From NCBI GenBank assembly GCA_030428105.1, contig JAUIBE010000019.1:1-49609 (forward strand): a DNA stretch of 49,609 nt, in the 5' to 3' direction. Both the position numbers and the translations under genes were made by a program. The notes beneath the pieces were generated by a model. That model was not told the origin of the DNA and made no database searches. It worked only from the letters and a program-made list of their open reading frames with translations. Below are positions 43,901 through 49,609 of the stretch, piece by piece; position 1 is the first letter of the stretch; every line of letters begins with the position of its first letter. This DNA is from Gammaproteobacteria bacterium (lineage in GTDB: Bacteria > Pseudomonadota > Gammaproteobacteria > Xanthomonadales > SZUA-36).

Positions 43901-46204
43901 GAGATTCGCCACTGGCAAAACAGCACCACCCCGGGTGTCACCGGGCGCGGGCAACTCGATTGGGAGGAGTACCGTACCGGTGGTTCCGGGGCCGTGTTGC
44001 ACCGGCGTGACTACGTGTACGACGATCTGGGCCGCATCCAGCGTGTGGATCACACCCTGGAAGGCGAGACATTTGCCGACCGCACGACCTACGACGAAGT
44101 TGGGCGCGTGTTCCAGCAGTTCGATGCATCGGGCAACAACCACGGCGTGCGTTTCCACTACAACAACCGGGGTTATGTGACCGGCCTGCAGGAAGCCCGT
44201 GAGGGTAGCAATGGTGTGTTCTACCAGCAGGTGCTCGCGATGGACGCACGCGGCAACACCACGGCCGCCGAGCTGGGCAACCAGGTGGAAGTCTTTGCTG
44301 ATTACGACCCGGTATCCGGATATGTTCAGCGACTGGAGGCCTACGAGCCCTCCGGCGCGCAAATCCAGTTCGTGGATTACGACTTCGACCGCCTGGGCAA
44401 CCTCCTGTGGCGCCACGACAGCTCAGGTGCAAACAACCTGCGCGAGGACTTCGAGTACGACCTGCTGAACCGCGTGGAGCGCGTCTTCCTGACCGCACCA
44501 GCCCTGGGCGCCAACATGCTGCAGACCCTTTCGCAGAGTTACAGCGCCGCGGGGAATATTGCCTATAAATCCGACGTGGGCGGCTACAGCTATGGCCAGT
44601 CTGGCGCCGGCCCGCATGCCGTGACCCAGGCCGGACAGGTGAGTTATGCCTACGACGCCAACGGCAACCAGGTGTCTTCCAGCGACGGCCGCAGTATCGA
44701 CTACAGTGTGTTCGACAAGGCAACCCGCATTCAAAAAGGCTCCAGCTTCACCGAGTTCAGCTACGGGTTGGGTAACCGTCGCTACAAGCGCGTCGACAGC
44801 AACACCGTTGACGGCCAGAAGACGACCTGGACAGTCGGCTCCATCGAGTACATCGAGGCCGCCGGCGCCGCCGACCTGGTGAAACGCTACATCGCGGGCA
44901 TCGCGATCGCCGACTATCGCCCGGACAGTGGTAACGAGGATGCCTGGTACCTGGTGAAAGACCACCTGGGCTCCATTCATTCCATCAGCGACGACAACGG
45001 CGTCAAGACCCAGGAGCAGCACTACAACCCCTGGGGCCTGCGCCAGCAAAGCGATTGGCAATCACCGCTGCAGGGCGGGGCGCTGCAAGCAGCCAACGCC
45101 TCGACAACCCGCGGCTTTACCGGCCACGAACACGCCGATGGCCTGGGCATCATCCACATGAACGGCCGCATCTACGACCCCAAACTGGGCCGTTTCCTGC
45201 AGGCCGACCCGTTCGTGCAAGCGCCACGCAACGGACAATCCCTCAACCGCTACAGCTACGCGCTCAACAACCCACTTAGCTACACCGACCCAAGCGGTTA
45301 CTTCATCAAGCGACTCATTAGGAAGTGGGGCAAGGCAATTGTTGCCGCGGTTGTGTCTTACCTGACCTACGGTGCTGCATCTGGCTGGGCGGCGGGTTTC
45401 CTTTCGCAGTCTGCAGCTGCAGCTGTAGGGGCGGGTGCTGCGTCATTTGTCGGGGTCGTAATACAAACCGGAAACGTCAAAGGGGCTCTTCGAGGGGCTT
45501 TCAAGTCCACGGTGCTTGCTTACGTCGGTCACCAGGTTCGGGTGGGATACAAGCAGTGGAAGTCAGGAAAAGCAGATGTTTACGATGTGATCTATGATGA
45601 GTCTAAGAACAAGTGGGTTCCCGAAACGATTGCCGGAAAAACTCACCCGGAACTGACCAACCTGTCAGTCAATGGCATGAAGAACAACCTCGAATCTGCT
45701 GCCAACTTGACCGCAGAACAGCTGTATGGAATTGATCCCGCAAATTATGTCGGGAAGTCCTTCCAGCTATTCCACAACCCTACACATGGATTGATCGCAG
45801 ATTCCATCGAGTCATTGCTTGGCAAGTTAACCAATACGTCGAGTTTGTCGCGGCAATTGGCCGGACTATTGGAGAACAATCCAGCTACATTGCTAAGCAT
45901 CAATGCTCATAGCCAGGGCACTATCATCGTGAGCAATGCAATGCGGATGTTGGAAAAAGGAGTGCTCCCTGAAGGTGTGCAGATTACCTTCAATGGTGCC
46001 GCTGTCTCAGAAAGACTGATGAGGAGAGTGGCAAAAGGGATTGGGCTTGAAAATGTTAACTATAGAGCACGAATGTTTGACTTTGTGTCCAATGTGATTG
46101 GTATGACAACTCTCAATCCGTTCAAAATACTGGGCTCAACGCTGCTGTTCCCTACCTTGTTCATGGGTAGGAAGCTCAGTCAGCATAGTGTCTATACACC
46201 ATGA
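37943..46204 (+). CDS. SpvB/TcdB-Rhs polymorphic toxin with alpha/beta-hydrolase-like tip
   Basis: 2753 residues from ATG 37943 (AAGGGGGAAAC ribosome site; an in-frame ATG at 37895 lacks a signal). Signal peptide 1-22; N-terminal beta domains to about 550 including GRWHNPARDGHGWSFYW; SpvB domain about 553-870 (GAFAVSPLGSATYQVPI); seven FG-GAP/VCBS-type repeats about 876-1300 (DISGDGRADLL, DINGDGYPDFM); TcdB-middle segment about 1350; Rhs/YD repeats about 1550-2450 ending in the core-boundary FTGHEHADGLGIIHMNGRIY … NPLSYTDPSGY. The unique C-terminal 300 residues start with hydrophobic segments and contain NAHSQGTIIVSNAM with candidate nucleophile Ser2657 and NPTHGLIADSIES, an alpha/beta-hydrolase-like toxin. 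The cage is probably secreted via the signal peptide, not VgrG. Stop overlaps the next gene. Confidence 0.9.
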   Translation: MIAYLKWGLILLAAWLPLNTSAGQLPAPIWSTETSLESEDGYADLSWGVPGSQSVSFFRLTEQFGDTASVHFLDHPTTRLFRGEPGTYQFQVQACERGFGGYPQCGEASDSLALTVSSAVGERQTGKPEGKRLPPPVTRSPSDLTPGRWHNPARDGHGWSFYWKNGLGYGPGNPNYGNAWDLVGIWYTYEARVRYEQDPENCPGASCVWVYEEYQPIYAQLAFTSISANQAQGTVYITRSGVTTNVGAVQVDFLSADAAEVTWNADFLYQNLQSSDTLEMLVAPDSDPVDNPAHYSGIWQPGGGQNYAVVSALGWISESVELLFDDDDGNPTWIIAEGDLPQVGPTDLCFYYVDEGFAPDTTGNWAMYTDGCQPDLDSPQGSNGWRAFTDFEEQQFWVQMDLPGGYAPQGISLGSAASPHVLEKEYGLHRIWYQSDAGSGCDLDGPPGDCTANLTWFSDGNFPDITVYALETNTGAREFVTSAEVGEDFAWTATSPGLYQFELRMADTTDAALMAVSQTFLVTGQGGGGSPETPPGPAPMPSMSPTVASSSAGATNGAFAVSPLGSATYQVPILTAPGSGGLAPALSLAYDSQAGNGPLGVGWNINGFSIISRCAQTIEQDGVPQLQRITFTTLDRFCMDGERLMAISGAYGAHGTEYRKEHDDYTRVISYGGGANGPAYFIATTREGMMREFGRTTDSHIKSRVPGMANAVYAWAQNRLEDTAGNYVDYEYSVNTQGPVDFVLDKVRYTGNQAAGVQPFAEIRFNYSASRSDAPPVYIAGVAATHSRLLESVDSRAAVASGQAMQSLRHYRLDYGVDGFGRAVIESLEECRDASASVCFEPTTMDWHKSEHEVSSNGPNVSSLFTSDFAGIALGDISGDGRADLLITERDGHQYEFGIATGSSGGSFSMGSQKFSLPDDDFGEGPAAVAVIDLNADGYQDVMYARRDITRVDWYARLSGPNGLGSEFMIVEDCCDILAPGLLQVMDFNGDGLSDVLTHRPLPQSEHASELVVLINQFQPGDALPHFADPEPIGVNYPALFPSQTPSGWRIADEYPGFGFQTPRDIPGRVEDFYGDGTTDILVRLSRYYSRCIYDPCRPDGPGPGGEIEPDKGSGFVIPFGGNSRSQGPTPDPGEEFGIATFYLAFFADQNGAYSTYQIVAKGAGEDCDVSEVCSLHNGIPEVKRTLPADINADGLSDVVYIDANDAWYYRVNTGAGFQGQTLIGVPSDEERSNLGRLGDINGDGYPDFMYPSQAGSDSATWKVHYNDFGQAFSAGSTTAMPAGNTNQGDFSIMLDFTGDGIRDQLFVDWRANGSGAEPTTTRLRRGINGLTGQTGQAVNLVKRFENGFGARTDVSYLPLTDPQVHTRLRNSANADWGRGSVVYDLQAPFQVVSSVKQSAPTQASPNTMAEVEFHYLGARLQAGGRGFLGFAEVISWDPNTALRSHTRYRQDFPFSGQIADMATYFTSSQHKFDLITDISQVSPMEWPSVGPMSSLDAGLVDGELIRYKIYELNSVENGNQSGAWAVQTVAELAREHGLDGQFKSKEYTTRTYDTFGNIRLGTKRSYATDNTSAWSTVASDNTWINNTSDWRLGRLASTEVDHWRADTGNTISRSSSYAYHPQNDLLVRETAEPGHPSLQVVTAYTLDGFGNRVATTVTGTGMAPRTSYADFDADGRFVIQTRNAYGQVTMLVDEWDAFGSPLEVYNIDGVFTINAVDHMGRSFASYAESGAQSRTAMGMGAHGQCPSGTASHSVTSGLGSAAMVECFDKLGRSIRKATEGFLGSWVYIDNYFDRSGRPEKVSEPYFAGQARYWNTTEYDPLGRITRVTSANNLVEDLFYDSAASHCGQQGLRAVLTVTNPGDGTTRRHWERKNAAGETERVIDNNCGVISHHYDSVGNLVQTTGIDGAVISIAYDPLGMQKVQLSDPDKGLWQYASNALGEVTRQLDSKQQAIDFDYDLLGRVTNRRELTGVSSLNDTSYQVENHEIRHWQNSTTPGVTGRGQLDWEEYRTGGSGAVLHRRDYVYDDLGRIQRVDHTLEGETFADRTTYDEVGRVFQQFDASGNNHGVRFHYNNRGYVTGLQEAREGSNGVFYQQVLAMDARGNTTAAELGNQVEVFADYDPVSGYVQRLEAYEPSGAQIQFVDYDFDRLGNLLWRHDSSGANNLREDFEYDLLNRVERVFLTAPALGANMLQTLSQSYSAAGNIAYKSDVGGYSYGQSGAGPHAVTQAGQVSYAYDANGNQVSSSDGRSIDYSVFDKATRIQKGSSFTEFSYGLGNRRYKRVDSNTVDGQKTTWTVGSIEYIEAAGAADLVKRYIAGIAIADYRPDSGNEDAWYLVKDHLGSIHSISDDNGVKTQEQHYNPWGLRQQSDWQSPLQGGALQAANASTTRGFTGHEHADGLGIIHMNGRIYDPKLGRFLQADPFVQAPRNGQSLNRYSYALNNPLSYTDPSGYFIKRLIRKWGKAIVAAVVSYLTYGAASGWAAGFLSQSAAAAVGAGAASFVGVVIQTGNVKGALRGAFKSTVLAYVGHQVRVGYKQWKSGKADVYDVIYDESKNKWVPETIAGKTHPELTNLSVNGMKNNLESAANLTAEQLYGIDPANYVGKSFQLFHNPTHGLIADSIESLLGKLTNTSSLSRQLAGLLENNPATLLSINAHSQGTIIVSNAMRMLEKGVLPEGVQITFNGAAVSERLMRRVAKGIGLENVNYRARMFDFVSNVIGMTTLNPFKILGSTLLFPTLFMGRKLSQHSVYTP

Positions 46205-46902
46205 AACTTGCACTTAGCTCATTGCTCGCCTGTGCGTGCCTTGTTCTAAGCGCTTGCGCGGTAAGAACTGGCACTGCAGAAAATCACGACAGCGTTTCGT
46301 TGCGGTTCTTCATCGCGGGCGAGGGCGAGCTCGCATTTTGCATCGCGGCGCCCAATCCAAACCCTTACCAGGACTCGGAGCCGTTGAAGATTCTCAACTT
46401 TCAAGAGGAAGACACGCTGTACCTGGTGTTTCGTTACTACGACCCGGTCTCGTATGGCTACACGGCGGGCCTGTCTAAACTCCGCTTCGTAGTCTATTTG
46501 AAAGATCTGTCAGGCCTCGTCGAGAGTGACCCACTGGAGCCATGGGATCTCTGGGAAAAGCACTTCTATCCGATTGACATGAAAAGCCTATCGCAAGGTG
46601 AGGAGGCACGATTCGCCAACCCCTCCACAGAGGTGATCGCTGGTAGGACATGGCTAACAATGGACCTCGTGCCCAGCACGACTCACTATTCCGGTGAGAC
46701 GATGACCGCAGATCCGGGTCGCCGTTTTGCTTCGGTCATTTGGGGGCGCTACCTGCTTGATGTGAGCCTGATTTTTCAACGCGAGTCAAAAGCTTATGAG
46801 CGCTACCTGGCTGAAAGGATGTGGATCGCGGAGAAAGTACTCAATTCTCTTCGTGTAGGCGAGATCCCAGGCGAAGAGGTTCATGCAACTTGCGATGGTT
46901 AG
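46201..46902 (+). CDS. Lipoprotein, candidate immunity protein
   Basis: 233 residues. ATG overlaps the rhs stop (ATGA), indicating tight coupling. Lipoprotein signal (LACACLVLSACAV), then a mixed soluble domain with no family I recognise. Position directly after a toxin with a hydrolase-like tip, plus periplasmic lipid anchoring, is the arrangement expected for immunity to envelope-acting effectors. This is inference from context. Lower GC than upstream core. Confidence 0.65.
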   Translation: MKLALSSLLACACLVLSACAVRTGTAENHDSVSLRFFIAGEGELAFCIAAPNPNPYQDSEPLKILNFQEEDTLYLVFRYYDPVSYGYTAGLSKLRFVVYLKDLSGLVESDPLEPWDLWEKHFYPIDMKSLSQGEEARFANPSTEVIAGRTWLTMDLVPSTTHYSGETMTADPGRRFASVIWGRYLLDVSLIFQRESKAYERYLAERMWIAEKVLNSLRVGEIPGEEVHATCDG

Positions 46903-46910
46903 GGAAAAAT

Positions 46911-47498
46911 TTGGCCGGTAGGCGCGGCGCACTAGTTGGTGCTGTCCTCGCGCTTGTTGCGTGCTCCGGTGCACCTGAATCGGAAAATTTGCAGGTCGAC
47001 AACCCGTACCCACCTGGCTGGCCAGCGCGAATCCAGGGTTCCGCCGATGAGTGCCCGGAAATTGAAGGCAGGTACCACTCCGGTGGCACAAGCAACTCGA
47101 ATCTGGGCGAGCGCTTCTCCAACCCGATCTTCGGCCGAACTTTTTTTAATCTTGAGGAAATCGCGAACGAGGACAACTCGTTTGAAGTGAAAGTGGCCCT
47201 TGCAGACAAGAAGATATTCTTCGACATCTACGATGGCTCAGGAAATCTTACTTCAGGTGGGCATTACAAAAAATTCCAGCGCTGTGAGAACGGAACATTT
47301 GTCTACGGGGGTGCGACCGACGGGGGTAGTGGTGACAGCCCGGTGGTGCGCTCCTTCAGTCAAACAAGCATCGGTGTGGCAATCGACGGCTCGCTGATGG
47401 CGGACTCAAGAAGCGGAGGCGAATGGAATAAGCTTCTTGGCCCCAATGAAGTTCGGACTACTGGCATCTGGTACAGGTTTGAACGCTTCACGTTTTGA
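46911..47498 (+). CDS. Lipoprotein of unknown function, TTG start
   Basis: 195 residues from TTG 46911, chosen because AGGG lies at 46901-46904, inside the upstream stop, and the frame then gives a clean lipoprotein signal (GALVGAVLALVACSG). Domain features are PEIEGRYHSGG near the start and GIWYRFERF at the end. No family recognised. The gene overlaps the following one if TTG 47495 is used there. Possibly immunity or a scavenger of the Rhs cassette. Confidence 0.55.
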   Translation: MAGRRGALVGAVLALVACSGAPESENLQVDNPYPPGWPARIQGSADECPEIEGRYHSGGTSNSNLGERFSNPIFGRTFFNLEEIANEDNSFEVKVALADKKIFFDIYDGSGNLTSGGHYKKFQRCENGTFVYGGATDGGSGDSPVVRSFSQTSIGVAIDGSLMADSRSGGEWNKLLGPNEVRTTGIWYRFERFTF

Positions 47499-47518
47499 CG
47501 TCTGGAGAACTTCTTTCT

Positions 47519-48091
47519 TTGAGCTACCTGACCTTTAAGCAACTGCTTTGGCCTGCGGCAACCCTTTCGCTGGTGCTTTTGAGTGCCTGCGCAACTTCTG
47601 GCACCTCAACCGGTGGCGCTGAAGATGGCGCAAACGCGGAAGGCGGCGAAAAGTGCAAACCCTTCGCCGGTGTGTTCCAAAACCACGGTCAGCGCTACAA
47701 CAAGCGAGAAGGCCTCAACACCGATGGCTGGCTGGCCGAGCAGGTGCTCACGCGTCGTTTGCCTGGGGGTGTGGTTGCGCAGCGCGTTGCGATGGTCAGT
47801 GATCCCGGGGTCAACTTGCTGGATGCGGAGTTGCGCGCTTCCATCAACCAGAAGATCGCCATCGAGATTTCCTGTAGCGATGGCTGGCACACCTTCGTGT
47901 TCGAGCGCACCGGTAACTATGTGGGTGATGGGGTGGTGGAAAAGCGCTTTCGCCATGCCGCCTCCTACCGCCTGGATGAAGACGGCAACCTGGTGGCCAA
48001 GGTGCAGGTGGATGCCGAGTACGAGGTGGGTTTCTCCGAGAACAAAATGGAGAGCAGCGAGAACTGGTTCCAGTTTGCGCCGGTAGACTAA
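47519..48091 (+). CDS. Lipoprotein of unknown function, TTG start
   Basis: 190 residues from TTG 47519 (GGAG 12 nt upstream); an in-frame TTG at 47495 overlapping the previous stop would add eight residues. Lipoprotein signal (ATLSLVLLSACATS), then a domain opening CKPFAGVFQNHGQRY and closing NWFQFAPVD, loosely parallel to the preceding gene (EIEGRYHSGG ... WYRFERF), so the two may be diverged duplicates. GC content returns toward the genome's norm. No family recognised. Confidence 0.6.
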   Translation: MSYLTFKQLLWPAATLSLVLLSACATSGTSTGGAEDGANAEGGEKCKPFAGVFQNHGQRYNKREGLNTDGWLAEQVLTRRLPGGVVAQRVAMVSDPGVNLLDAELRASINQKIAIEISCSDGWHTFVFERTGNYVGDGVVEKRFRHAASYRLDEDGNLVAKVQVDAEYEVGFSENKMESSENWFQFAPVD

Positions 48092-48101
48092 GCGATCTTC
48101 G

Positions 48102-48623
48102 TCAGTTTCGAGTATTTGCCGCCATAGCGCTTCTCGAATTCACCGCGAGCACCACGCCGAACACCAGCCCCAGCATTGCACCCAGCCAGTGAGACGCCAG
48201 CAGGATGGGCGTGCCATCGCCCAGTTCCTGGTGCCCGCCCCACCACTGCTGCCAGGCCAGCTTGGCTAGCAAGACCAGCAGGCCAATCACGGCGTAGCGC
48301 ATCGGCAAGCGCATCACCAAAACCACGAATGCGCCGTGTAGCAGCCCGGAAAGCCCGGCATACCAGGTGGCGCCCGTGGCCATCAACAACATGCCCAGGA
48401 CCGGCGCAGTCAGCGCGAGGAAGGCGAGCATCTCCCAAGGCATTCGCTGGCGCCACGACCACACCGCCACGATGGCCGCGCCCAGCAGGTTCATCGCCAG
48501 GTGGGCGCCGTTAACGTGCACCAGGTGGCCGCTCCAAAGTCGCCATAGCTGGCCGCCCTGGACGGCTTCGCGCTCAAGTATCAGCGCTGCTTGCAACCCG
48601 GGCATCGCCCACGCCAATACCAT
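48102..48623 (-). CDS. rrtA: Rhombosortase (GlyGly-CTERM rhomboid protease)
   Basis: 173 residues, about six helices. Family signature WRLWSGHLVHVNGAHLAMNL, catalytic Ser in WYAGLSGLLHGAF and His in ASHWLGAMLGLV. Rhombosortases cleave the C-terminal GlyGly-CTERM signal of secreted proteins. The ATG at 48623 begins within the first hydrophobic segment; earlier codons in frame offer only CTG. It lies 40 nt after the rhombotarget lipoprotein gene, the usual pairing. Confidence 0.9.
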   Translation of the reverse strand: MVLAWAMPGLQAALILEREAVQGGQLWRLWSGHLVHVNGAHLAMNLLGAAIVAVWSWRQRMPWEMLAFLALTAPVLGMLLMATGATWYAGLSGLLHGAFVVLVMRLPMRYAVIGLLVLLAKLAWQQWWGGHQELGDGTPILLASHWLGAMLGLVFGVVLAVNSRSAMAANTRN

Positions 48624-48663
48624 CAGCGCCAGGACGGCCAGCCAGGCCAGGGCAGGACGAACT

Positions 48664-49488
48664 TCAGCGCTTACGGCTGACTCCCGCTACTGCAAACCCA
48701 GCCAGCGCCAGCAGCAGGAACACAAGGTCCAGGCTGCCCGTGCCGCCGCCACCGCCGCGATGGGCAATCTGCACTGACTGGTCTTCCTTGATTCGCTCGC
48801 GGAAGCGCTCCAGTTCTCGGTCAAGGTTGAGGGTCATTTCGTTCATCGCGGTTTCAAAGCTTTCGTGCGAGACCTCGCGGCCAACCTCGCCGGAATTGAC
48901 GCCGGTAGAGCGGCGGCTGCTTTCGTCCACGCCGGGGGCGCGGAACAGCATGCGGCGGGTGGCCAGGTCAAACACCGCGGTATCGACAAACGTGGTCACC
49001 TCGTTGCTGGTGCCCTTGATGACGTAGGCGCCGACAATGGTCCAGTACAACATCGACGAGGCGCGATCCTGCATGTTCAGCACCTGGTCGTAGGAGACCA
49101 GCGCAATGATGTCGACGTTGTAGAGCCGGCCCACTTGCTCCAGCCCTTCAAAGCCGCCCTTGGCGCGCAGGTAGTTGGAGGGAATCACTTCGATGCGCTC
49201 AATGAATTCTCGATCGGCGAACCGGTCGCGAACAATGCCAAGCAGTTCGGTCTTGTCCGCTTCGCCAAGCTCGCCCCAGCCGTGGCTGGGCACGAAAGCG
49301 ATGCCCACCCGGGCGGGAATATTGATAACCGGGATGCGCTCGTCAAGGTCCGGTGGCACCTCGCCGTTGGGATAGAGGTAGTCCACGAGGCTGCTTGAGC
49401 TGCCGGTGCGTTGCGGATTCCACCACGAACAAGAAACAAGGAAAGTGGCCAGAAGGATGAACAGGCTGGCCCGAAACAGGTACGCCAT
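48664..49488 (-). CDS. Rhombotarget lipoprotein
   Basis: 274 residues. Lipoprotein signal (LLATFLVSCSWW), a soluble domain (RVGIAFVPSHGWGELGEADK … VDIIALVSYDQV) and, at the end, a GlyGly-CTERM tripartite tail: a glycine run (RGGGGGTGS), a hydrophobic helix (LVFLLLALAGFAVAGV) and basic SRKR. This is the self-targeting substrate encoded next to rhombosortase. Function beyond this is unknown. Confidence 0.9.
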   Translation of the reverse strand: MAYLFRASLFILLATFLVSCSWWNPQRTGSSSSLVDYLYPNGEVPPDLDERIPVINIPARVGIAFVPSHGWGELGEADKTELLGIVRDRFADREFIERIEVIPSNYLRAKGGFEGLEQVGRLYNVDIIALVSYDQVLNMQDRASSMLYWTIVGAYVIKGTSNEVTTFVDTAVFDLATRRMLFRAPGVDESSRRSTGVNSGEVGREVSHESFETAMNEMTLNLDRELERFRERIKEDQSVQIAHRGGGGGTGSLDLVFLLLALAGFAVAGVSRKR

Positions 49489-49506
49489 GATATGTCTCCC
49501 TGGTGG

Positions 49507-49521
49507 CCCCGTGATGCGGGG
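49507..49521 (-). promoter_or_regulatory. Leader hairpin of the rhombotarget gene
   Basis: CCCCG-CATCA-CGGGG forms a 5-bp GC stem in the presumed leader, 19 nt before the start codon. No U-tract follows. Confidence 0.3.
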
Positions 49522-49534
49522 CTGCGACTCGATA

Positions 49535-49550
49535 TTGACATAAATGTCAA
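49535..49550. promoter_or_regulatory. 16-bp palindrome TTGACAT-AA-ATGTCAA
   Basis: Perfect 7-bp inverted repeat with 2-nt centre, 47 nt upstream of the rhombotarget start codon. TTGACA, the sigma-70 -35 consensus, occurs on both strands within it, so it may be an operator embedded in a promoter. Confidence 0.45.
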
Positions 49551-49609
49551 AAAAACGAAAACGCTTCGTCCCGCCTTTGATTCACAAAAACCAGGATGGT
49601 TCGGGCTGT

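Noticed and set aside
42854-44416. Long minus-strand open frame opposite the YD repeats
   Set aside because: Antisense shadow without ribosome site or conserved motifs.

Overview
The window is a GC-rich bacterial chromosome segment. Gene order fmdB-aspS ... yebC-ruvC-ruvA-ruvB-ybgC-tolQ-tolR-tolA-tolB-pal-cpoB ... queE-queC, a tRNA-Lys(UUU), an Mla/Pqi-type MCE transporter, a type IV pilus ATPase and a rhombosortase/rhombotarget pair point to a gammaproteobacterium, most likely of the Xanthomonadales/Wenzhouxiangella/Chromatiales side. The genus is inference; there is no rRNA here.

Layout. 1-1266: end-truncated M49-like peptidase lipoprotein (minus). 1431-5190: fmdB, aspS, rarD and an alpha/beta hydrolase. 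5174-6495 (minus): DUF1328 membrane peptide and cardiolipin-synthase-like PLD enzyme. 6747-15308: conserved housekeeping run yebC, ruvCAB, ybgC, tol-pal-cpoB, interrupted by two large imperfect/perfect inverted repeats between ruvB and ybgC. 15363-25886: an accessory block that separates cpoB from queE and is dominated by envelope proteins (MgtC, small lipoproteins, DUF1328, superoxide dismutase, DUF883/YqjE/YqjK-like proteins, AI-2E-type permease, PA2779-PA2778, DUF4398 and OmpA-like lipoproteins) plus a histidine kinase, an NtrC-type sigma-54 activator and a single-domain response regulator. 26105-27817: queE, queC, small secreted protein. 27818-32010 (minus): a PilU-type ATPase carrying an extra C-terminal DUF4136-like domain, a pilin-like protein, an exported epoxide-hydrolase-like enzyme and a C39/papain-like protease in an AT-richer patch next to tRNA-Lys. 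32527-36064 (minus): four-gene MCE lipid transporter. 36154-37749: alkaline-phosphatase-superfamily lipoprotein. 37943-48091: a 2753-residue SpvB/Rhs polymorphic toxin with a serine-hydrolase-like tip followed by three lipoprotein genes. 48102-49488 (minus): rhombosortase and rhombotarget lipoprotein.

The most notable signal is regulatory. Five intergenic sites share TGGCA(C/T)-N6-TGCAT with the GG-N10-GC spacing of sigma-54 (-24/-12) promoters. Each is correctly oriented and lies roughly 35-75 nt upstream of an envelope gene (6537-6553, 16359-16375, 23955-23971, 25944-25960, 29955-29971). The window also encodes a sigma-54 activator/kinase pair (19462-22495), so these loci look like one undescribed sigma-54 envelope/surface regulon: two DUF1328 operons (one with PLD, one with superoxide dismutase and YqjD/E/K-like proteins), PA2779-PA2778, DUF4398-OmpA and a pilin-like protein. 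The second candidate system is the Rhs toxin with its lipoprotein, probably immunity, genes.
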